The translations under genes and the position numbers were made by a program. A DNA stretch of 64,000 nucleotides from Bacteroidales bacterium (GTDB lineage Bacteria > Bacteroidota > Bacteroidia > Bacteroidales > JAADJA01): NCBI GenBank assembly GCA_020052415.1, contig JAGVPB010000011.1, forward strand, positions 62,001-126,000. The letters are read 5' to 3'. The first letter of the stretch is position 1. Each line of letters opens with the position of its first letter. The notes beneath the pieces are model-generated. The model saw only the letters and a program-made list of their open reading frames with translations. It made no database searches and was not told where the DNA came from. Of this stretch, positions 58,463-64,000 are shown in pieces.

Positions 58463-59320
58463 TTAAAAATATCTCTCTGAATAACCTGTATGTAGGGAAG
58501 GGAAATATATATGTAATATAATGGTCCATGTTTTATCTCGAAGTTTGAATGTGTCCTTTTCAAGATTACTAGTTTTCGTAATTGAATTCAAACCGTAATT
58601 ATATCTTACCTCTGCTCCAAAAATTCTTTGCCCATTTGCAGCAATATCGAATCCCAAGCCTCCAATTAGATTATAATTAATAAATTTTAAATGACTCACA
58701 TCTCCACTAAGAATACCATTATAAAGTCCTGTATCACCATGTCGTTGTATTACTAATCCTCCATGAGATTCACTAAAAATATTAGGTATTTCAAATGAAA
58801 TACCAGCAGAACATGTAGGTATTAAAAATGAACTATTAACTATAATAATTTTTGGTAGAACAGCAAATCGAAAATAATTTAGATAAAGCTCATCTAATTT
58901 ATCAGCGCTCTGAAATGTATAGGGATCATGATATCTTTGATCATCTGGATCGATTTGCGGCAAATTGCCGAATCTTGAAATATCTTGTTTGACACCTTTG
59001 TATGAAGCCCCAACTTCTATAAGACACTCAAACCCACCGGAATAACTTGTAACTCCAACAGCTAAACCAGCATAAAGTCTTGGAAATGTTTCTATGTATT
59101 TAATTTCACTACCACTTAACTTTGTATAATTTATTCCAACAGTTGCTGTATTCCCGTATACAATACATGGCCATAATCCGTTAACCATAATGAGTCCCCC
59201 AACAATTTTAATTCCTAGAGGGAGTGTAGAATATGTAGATTGACAATTAACTGATTTTTGAATTAAACAAAAAAATGTAATTACTAAACAAATAAATTTT
59301 ATATGCAGCTTTTTTTTCAT
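58463..59320 (-). CDS. Uncharacterised outer membrane beta-barrel-like protein
   Basis: 285 residues. KKKLHIKFICLVITFFCLIQ and KSVNCQ form a signal peptide. The mature protein shows beta-barrel-like strands: LYAGLAVGVTSYSGGFECLI, EVGASYKGVKQDISRF, FRFAVLPKIIIVNSSFLIPT and NYNLIGGLGFDIAANGQRIF, GAEVRYNYGLNSI, and a C-terminal aromatic strand WTIILHIYFPSLH. It is AT-rich compared with its neighbours, and no family is recognised. It lies alone between transposon debris and the tandem SUMF1 gene, so it may be acquired. Confidence 0.68.
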   Translation of the reverse strand: MKKKLHIKFICLVITFFCLIQKSVNCQSTYSTLPLGIKIVGGLIMVNGLWPCIVYGNTATVGINYTKLSGSEIKYIETFPRLYAGLAVGVTSYSGGFECLIEVGASYKGVKQDISRFGNLPQIDPDDQRYHDPYTFQSADKLDELYLNYFRFAVLPKIIIVNSSFLIPTCSAGISFEIPNIFSESHGGLVIQRHGDTGLYNGILSGDVSHLKFINYNLIGGLGFDIAANGQRIFGAEVRYNYGLNSITKTSNLEKDTFKLRDKTWTIILHIYFPSLHTGYSERYF

Positions 59321-59442
59321 ATTTTAACTTTTATTAGAAACCGAAAATTATTTGAAATAATTAAACTATAGTCCATTAAATTTTCAGCAGGCAATTTTGC
59401 CGAACCATAATGCATCTCGATATGTACGGCATAAACCACTGT

Positions 59443-61152
59443 TTATTTGGGAGAAACAAGGCGGAAGCCTATGGCTCCACTCCGAGATTCTGGGGTGTTG
59501 AAAAAGCGTTTAGCCACCCGGCAAAGTTGCTCGCCCATGGCCCAGCTGCCACCACGAATCACTCGACGCACACCCTTCTTTTCTTGTCCTCCAGGATTGG
59601 TTAGGGAGGTCGTTGGATAATCTCCATACCAATCGTTACACCATTCACCGACATTGCCGTGCATATCGTATAAGCCCCAAGTATTGGGGGAAAAGCTACC
59701 TACTGGCATTGTTTTTCCCCTGAATTTTCCGTGCCTGCAGTCGCTGTATGAATAATATCCGTGATAGTTAGCCTGGGCGGTGCTTAAGCAGTTTCCTGAA
59801 TTAAAAGGAGTGTTTGTACCTGCACGTGCAGCATACTCCCATTCCGCTTCTGTAGGCAAACGGCAGCCCATCCATTCGGCGAAGGCTGTGGCGTCGTTCC
59901 AACTGACATGGATAACAGGATGGTTGTATTCGGTTTCAGATCGAAGGTTTCCTTCTCCATCACATTTCCAATTCACACCTGCTTTAAATGGCCAATCTGG
60001 CTTTGTATCTATATAAATTCCACTACCTTTAACCCTCCCACTTCCTTTGTCGGCATCTGTTTTGTAACCTGTTGCATCTATGAATGCTTTAAATTGCCCT
60101 ATGGTTACCTCGTACTTGCTCATCTTAAAGGCACTTAGCGTTACCTGGTGCTGGGTTTCATCAACATCCCTGTTTGCTTCACTTGTTGGGCTACCCATAA
60201 GAAAGGTACCGGCAGGAATGTTTACCCATTCAATCGTTGTTTCTTTTGCAGACACAGTTGTTGTAAATTGTATAGTATCTAACTCGCTGTAAATTAGGCG
60301 TATACCTGTACAGCCATTACGTTCGTCATTTGAGAGTTTGTATCTTTGCGCCGACCGGCATTGAGTGGCGCCGTCATACCAGCTGCCACCGCGAATTACG
60401 AACTGTGTCGCCGATGGAGGGCCTTCAGGATTGGTTTGGGAGGCCGTTGTATAATCTCCATACCAATCACAACACCATTCACTGACATTGTCGTGCATAT
60501 CGTATAAACCCCAAGTATTGGGGGAAAAGCTACCTACTGGCATTATTTTTCCCCTGAATTCACCTTTTACATCGTTATTGTATGAATTATTACCATTATA
60601 ATTAGCTTGAGAGGTGGTGAGGTTGTTGCCTGTATTGAACGGAGTTGTAGTTCCGGCGCGGCAGGCATACTCCCATTCAGCTTCGGTAGGAAGTCGGCAG
60701 TCCATCCAATCAGCAAAGGCTCTTGCGTCTAACCAACTGACGTGTGTAACAGGATAGTTGTATTCAGTTTCCGGTCGCAAGTTTCCTTTTACATCATATT
60801 TCCAATTCACAGCTGCATTTTCTTTCGAGACGGTACCTGTCCATATAATACTTCCATAATTCCCATCTCTTCCTTTTTCGGCGCTTGTTTTGTAACCTGT
60901 TGCATCTATGAATGATTTAAACTGCCCTACGGTTACCTCGTACTTGCTCATCTTAAATGCACTAAGTGTTACCTCGTGTTGGGTTTCACAATCCTCCCTC
61001 CCTACTTCATTTATAGGACTGCCCATAGTGAAAGTACCAGCTGGGATTTCTACCCATTCAACGACGGGTTTTTGAGCAGAAACATTGTTTGCAACAAGCA
61101 TGGTAACCAAAATTACCATTAGGCTTCTCAGTTCTTTAGTTTTTTGTTTCAT
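59443..61152 (-). CDS. Secreted protein with two tandem SUMF1/FGE-like domains
   Basis: 569 residues with signal peptide MKQKTKELRSLMVILVTMLV ending near NNVSAQ. Two homologous domains, ~32-295 and ~305-569, each have the formylglycine-generating-enzyme fold: WVEIPAGTFTMGSPINEVGR and WVNIPAGTFLMGSPTSEANR, MSKYEVTVGQFKSFIDATGY, RLPTEAEWEYACRAGT, WGLYDMHDNVSEWCCDWYGD and RGGSWYDGATQCRSAQR or RGGSWAMGEQLCRVAKR. The paired catalytic cysteines of true FGE are not present around RGGSW, and only a structural Cys remains, so this is probably non-catalytic. Tandem SUMF1 domains occur in gliding lipoproteins GldJ/GldK and in sugar- or protein-binding surface proteins. Monocistronic. Confidence 0.85.
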   Translation of the reverse strand: MKQKTKELRSLMVILVTMLVANNVSAQKPVVEWVEIPAGTFTMGSPINEVGREDCETQHEVTLSAFKMSKYEVTVGQFKSFIDATGYKTSAEKGRDGNYGSIIWTGTVSKENAAVNWKYDVKGNLRPETEYNYPVTHVSWLDARAFADWMDCRLPTEAEWEYACRAGTTTPFNTGNNLTTSQANYNGNNSYNNDVKGEFRGKIMPVGSFSPNTWGLYDMHDNVSEWCCDWYGDYTTASQTNPEGPPSATQFVIRGGSWYDGATQCRSAQRYKLSNDERNGCTGIRLIYSELDTIQFTTTVSAKETTIEWVNIPAGTFLMGSPTSEANRDVDETQHQVTLSAFKMSKYEVTIGQFKAFIDATGYKTDADKGSGRVKGSGIYIDTKPDWPFKAGVNWKCDGEGNLRSETEYNHPVIHVSWNDATAFAEWMGCRLPTEAEWEYAARAGTNTPFNSGNCLSTAQANYHGYYSYSDCRHGKFRGKTMPVGSFSPNTWGLYDMHGNVGEWCNDWYGDYPTTSLTNPGGQEKKGVRRVIRGGSWAMGEQLCRVAKRFFNTPESRSGAIGFRLVSPK

Positions 61153-61195
61153 CCGTAAAGAATTATTAAGTTAAACAATATCAACATTTTTAATA

Positions 61196-61258
61196 AACAG
61201 ATAAGGAGTTAAAATTTCATCCGCGTACTCGAAGTATATGTGTTTGTGCTTATCTGTT
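61196..61258. other. Inverted repeat in the leader of the tandem SUMF1 gene
   Basis: AACAGATAAG (61196-61205) and CTTATCTGTT (61249-61258) form a perfect 10-bp stem with a 43-nt loop, 44 bp upstream of the SUMF1 ATG and next to the IS110 end. It may be regulatory or part of the element border. Confidence 0.4.
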
Positions 61259-61273
61259 GATGTCAGTTTCATA
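61241..61273. repeat. Imperfect direct repeat at the left flank of the IS110 relic
   Basis: TGTTTGTGCTTATCTGTTGA then TGTCAGTTTCATAA. A similar stretch, TGTTTGTGCACTATCATTGG then TGTTTCATAA, lies at 62601-62630 on the other side of the element. TTTCATCCG precedes both. Confidence 0.4.
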
Positions 61274-61316
61274 AGCAGGGATAAACCACCAATAAAAAAC
61301 GACCTTTTGCTTTTCG

Positions 61317-62564
61317 CTATGCTGCTTTTTCAATTTTATATCCATTTTCTTTCAACTCTCGTTTTAAATACTCCAACCTGTTTTTCTTTTTACGTACTGC
61401 TAAATATTCAAAACCGAGTTCTTTAAAGGCTTCTTTGTTTTTTATTATGTGGTAAGATGCACAAAGGATCTTATGTCCTATCGCTATTAGTGTTCGTTTC
61501 TTACCACGTCTTACGACTAAGCTTTCATATTTGTCCTTGAAAAAGCTTTTCTTTGTGCGAGTGGCTCCCCATGCCAGTTCTGTTAAAGTGGCTTCTAGGT
61601 GTTTGTTCCATTGTCGTGTTCGTGAACTTTTTTTTACCGGCACTCTCATTGTTGCCGTGACACATGCCTGAATGCGATGCTAAATGGTGCTGGCTGAGAA
61701 AAACATCCATATCAATCACTATCTCTGAAACTATTCCTATTGCTCCTTCTTTCCCAACTCCAGGGATGGTTTGGAGCAATTCTATTTCTTTCTCAAAATC
61801 TTTGATGTGTTTTTCAATTTCAACATCAAGTTCCGCAATCTGTTCCTCAACAGATTGAATATGCTTTTTCTTGGTACTGAGAAGGAAGGTAAGATGAGGT
61901 GTTAGCCTTCAGTTAATAGCCTCAATTATTTGTTCAGGGCAAGACTTTAGCTTTTTGTTAAAACACTCGGCAACAAGATTGTTTAAATCTCTCCGGCCGT
62001 CAACCAAACCATTTATCAAGTATGTAGCTGTTACCCCCGATGTATCGGATACAACCAATGACAACTTAATGTTGGCAACTTCCAAGACCCTTATTATCCG
62101 GTTTTTTCTGATGCTACCACCCCAACAAATTTTTTCTTGTAACGGTGTAAGTCGCGTAAGACCTGTATATTCTCAGGTGGTATAAAACTGCCTTTGAGTA
62201 AACCGCTTAGAAGCAACTTGTATATCCTCTTGCTATCGGCCTTATCTGTCTTTCTTCCGGGTACATTCTTAATGTGCCGTGCATTAACAACTAATAGGTT
62301 TAATGGATACTCCCGAAGGATGTGGAGTACGGGTTTCCAGTAAATGCCTGTGCTTTCCATTGCTCCATCAGTTACCTGTAAATTCTCGAGCCACTTGCCC
62401 AATTCTTTCAAAGAACTTGTTGTGGTGCAATAGGTGCGGGTTTCTGTTTGGATTCTCTTACCCATTACTGTCGTAACTACTGTGTCGCAGTGAACATCGA
62501 GTCCACAACCCCGATCGATGACTTGTTCAAATTCAACTGTGTGCTTTGCCATAGTCGTTTTCAT
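61317..62564 (-). mobile_element. IS110-family insertion sequence, decayed transposase
   Basis: On the complement the transposase reads in three pieces. The N-terminal DEDD RuvC-like part (62094-62564) has IDRGCGLDVHCDTVVTTV, MESTGIYWKPVLHILREYPL and KTDKADSKRIYKLLLSGLLK. A frameshift near 62105 is followed by VLEVANIKLSLVVSDTSGVT in another frame, with an in-frame stop (AACTGA) near 61915. The C-terminal Transposase_20 part has LLQTIPGVGKEGAIGIVSEI, then a second shift in an A8 run near 61640 joins to SSRTRQWNKHLEATLTELAW. The total ~410 residues is normal for IS110, whose transposition uses a bridge RNA. This copy cannot make full-length transposase. No terminal inverted repeats are seen. 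Confidence 0.88.
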
Positions 62565-62696
62565 TCAAAGGTACACAGTTCGCCTCTCAATTTTCATCCG
62601 TGTTTGTGCACTATCATTGGTGTTTCATAATGATTAAATTTTTTTAGAATGATTTAAATGAATGATATATTTACTAAATATTTTGATACATTTTCT

Positions 62697-62785
62697 TCAC
62701 TCCCCCTCAACAACTTCCCATTTCCCTTCTCCTGTTTCATTTGGATTATAAACCATAAAGAAGGTATTGCTTTAGGCGCCATTTA
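62697..62785 (-). pseudogene. C-terminal remnant, homologous to the one at 41060-41182
   Basis: The complement reads NGA-stop-SNTFFMVYNPNETGEGKWEV then VEGE and a stop. It matches AESNTHLLVYNADPDKEGSY plus EVTVG of the other remnant, with one in-frame stop replacing the Glu. It is a leftover gene end in the 449-bp gap between the IS110 relic and the DUF1684 gene. Otherwise 62573-62918 holds no gene. Confidence 0.6.
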
Positions 62786-62918
62786 GCCCAATCCGGGTAT
62801 CATGAGGATTACGTTTCATTCTTGTTTCTGAATATGCAGTAAAATTAAATGATTATTTTGTAATTATATAAATATTATTTCTGAAAATTAACAGAAACTC
62901 AAAGATATAACAAGAAAA

Positions 62919-62947
62919 AATCCTTTCCAATGGTTAAGGAAAGGATT
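62919..62947 (-). terminator. Rho-independent terminator of the DUF1684 gene
   Basis: AATCCTTTCC (62919-62928) pairs with GGAAAGGATT (62938-62947) across a 9-nt loop. Read on the complement the stem is followed by TTTTTTC, a proper U-tract, 75 bp after the stop codon of the gene at 63022-63660. Confidence 0.82.
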
Positions 62948-63021
62948 CTTTCAATTTATTTTATTCAAGGGGTGAGTAATTATGGTTGTTCAGCTCAGTC
63001 ACCCCGTGAATGTTTTCAATT

Positions 63022-63660
63022 TTAATGCTCTTCGAAAATCTTCTCCCCGGCTTCAATCCTTATGTTCAGCCTGTTTTCTTCCGGCGGAATCACACAAGAA
63101 AACCTTGGATTATAAGCGCAATAAGGATTATAGGCATAGTTGAAATCGAGAAAGATGGCATCTCCCGAAGGGGGTATTTCGCAATCAATGTACCTTCCGC
63201 CGCCGTAGGTTTCATGTCCGTTGGTCAGGTCGCGGAAAGGGATGAACAGCATGTTCGTATCCTGCGAAAGGTCGAGCATCTTCTTATTCTGGAAAACGGC
63301 AAGCTTATAATCCTGGCTACCGATTGTAAATCTAACTTCGCCGTATCTTACATAAGCCGGCTCGCGGTCGGTAGAAGTTTTCATCAGGATGACCTCCTGT
63401 TTTTTATCCTTGATCAGTTTAGCATCAATCCTGTACTTTACGTTGGGTTCAAAATATTTCAATCCCTTGAATGCGGCAAGTTGTTCCTTTGTCAGTGGGG
63501 TGGATTCGGTATAAAGCATTTTGATGTTCCTGCCGGTACGGTGTTTTTCGATCATCGTATTGTAATCATCGGTATTAGCTTCAAATTTTTCTATTTGCTG
63601 GCATAGAACTACGGAAGCTGTCAATGTCAGGATGAGTAACGAAATGAATTTTATCTTCAT
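63022..63660 (-). CDS. DUF1684 secreted protein
   Basis: About 212 residues from MKIKFISLLILTLTASVVLC (start at 63660, two codons inside the longest frame), a signal peptide with a possible lipid-modified Cys20 (VVLC). The body is DUF1684: LKYFEPNVKYRIDAKLIKDK, LFIPFRDLTNGHETYGGGRY with IDCEIPPSG, and IFLDFNYAYNPYCAYNPRFS with CVIPPEENRLNIRIEAGEK. The YGGGRY and FNYAYNPYCAY signatures are diagnostic. The fold is a beta-rich, flavin-type split barrel-like domain in related entries, and the function is unknown. It is monocistronic and ends in a strong terminator. Confidence 0.9.
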   Translation of the reverse strand: MKIKFISLLILTLTASVVLCQQIEKFEANTDDYNTMIEKHRTGRNIKMLYTESTPLTKEQLAAFKGLKYFEPNVKYRIDAKLIKDKKQEVILMKTSTDREPAYVRYGEVRFTIGSQDYKLAVFQNKKMLDLSQDTNMLFIPFRDLTNGHETYGGGRYIDCEIPPSGDAIFLDFNYAYNPYCAYNPRFSCVIPPEENRLNIRIEAGEKIFEEH

Positions 63661-63705
63661 GATCAATCAAATGAATGGTTATTTGAACATCACAAAATTA
63701 ATAAA

Positions 63706-63999
63706 GTTTCAGGTTCAAGGTTTCAGGTTGCTGGATGCTGGTCGCTGGTTACTGGTTTGGCCGAATACTTATTGCCGACTGGTTGCTGGTTGCCGACTGC
63801 CGGTTGTTTTCAGTACTGTGTTCCGAGTTCGGGTCTGACAACATCAAATATCTAACATCAAATTTCTAATTTCTCAGGTCTCAGGTCCCATGTCTCAAGT
63901 TTCAGGTTTCATCTCGCCTACGGCGAGACAAGTCTCGATTTCTCAAGTCATGATATCTCATGTCTCAAGTCTAACTACTAATTACTTAAGACTAACGAC
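63706..63999. repeat. Heptad-phased intergenic array, about 42 units
   Basis: A single 7-bp register runs for nearly 300 bp: GTTTCAG, GTTCAAG, GTTTCAG, GTTGCTG, GATGCTG, GTCGCTG, GTTACTG near the left end, then TAACATC, AAATTTC, TAATTTC, TCAGGTC, TCAGGTC, CCATGTC, and TCATGTC, TCAAGTC, TAACTAC, TAATTAC, TTAAGAC, TAACGAC at the right. The array continues past the window end. No gene is supported from 63661 to 64000. Confidence 0.9.
63912..63928. repeat. Short palindrome inside the heptad array
   Basis: TCTCGCC (63912-63918), loop TAC, GGCGAGA (63922-63928). A perfect 7-bp GC-rich stem with a 3-nt loop, like the palindromes at 19709-19731 and 58152-58178. Confidence 0.6.
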
Positions 64000-64000
64000 T

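Overview
This window reads as a chromosomal stretch of a Bacteroidota bacterium, probably a Bacteroidales/Marinilabiliales-like lineage, although the genus cannot be told from the sequence. The signs are a fused LpxC-FabZ gene, gliding lipoprotein GldB, the type IX secretion (T9SS) regulator PorX, T9SS type A and type B C-terminal sorting domains, Bacteroidota-type promoters (TAnnTTTG at -7), and almost no Shine-Dalgarno motifs. No rRNA, tRNA or CRISPR array was found.

Layout. 1-4.5 kb: the partial carbon-starvation transporter cstA, then an MbnP-like lipoprotein / DUF5011-like lipoprotein / dihaem cytochrome peroxidase operon. 5-10 kb: a glycogen operon (debranching enzyme, GT4 synthase, GH57 amylase). 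The GH57 protein carries an unexpected FliG-C-like tail. 10-19.4 kb: nadE, two beta-barrels, gldB, comM/yifB and a Ycf48-like T9SS cargo. 19.9-28 kb: an M1-like peptidase, the lipid A block lpxA/lpxC-fabZ/lpxD with an HD hydrolase, and an acyltransferase. 28.2-34 kb: porX-tsaE-ald, then a polysaccharide deacetylase and an Ig-like lipoprotein. 34.5-39.4 kb: a 1,640-residue SprB-repeat T9SS adhesin. 39.5-42.7 kb: peroxiredoxin and an accessory patch with a truncated MazF module and repeats. 42.7-50.9 kb: a Dlt-like surface acylation cluster (AMP ligase, carrier protein, MBOAT, SGNH-like proteins) with asparagine synthase and a second NAD-synthase homologue. 51-56.7 kb: exonuclease/GIY-YIG, frameshifted yidC, glycosyltransferase and miaA. 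56.7-62.6 kb: toxin-antitoxin cassettes separated by copies of the miaA 3' end, a beta-barrel, a tandem SUMF1 protein and a decayed IS110. 63-64 kb: a DUF1684 lipoprotein.

Three signals stand out. First, the last ~135 bp of miaA occurs three times, with one toxin-antitoxin module between each pair of copies, which looks like a gene-end-targeted cassette array. Second, a Dlt-like system is linked to two amidotransferase-type enzymes. Third, many intergenic stretches are heptad-phased: sequence drifts, but a 7-bp period is held, in one case for nearly 300 bp. Smaller signals include the GH57-FliG fusion, duplicated gene fragments (yifB, YkgJ-like, an unknown C-terminal tail) beside accessory genes, and short perfect palindromes with 3-nt loops.
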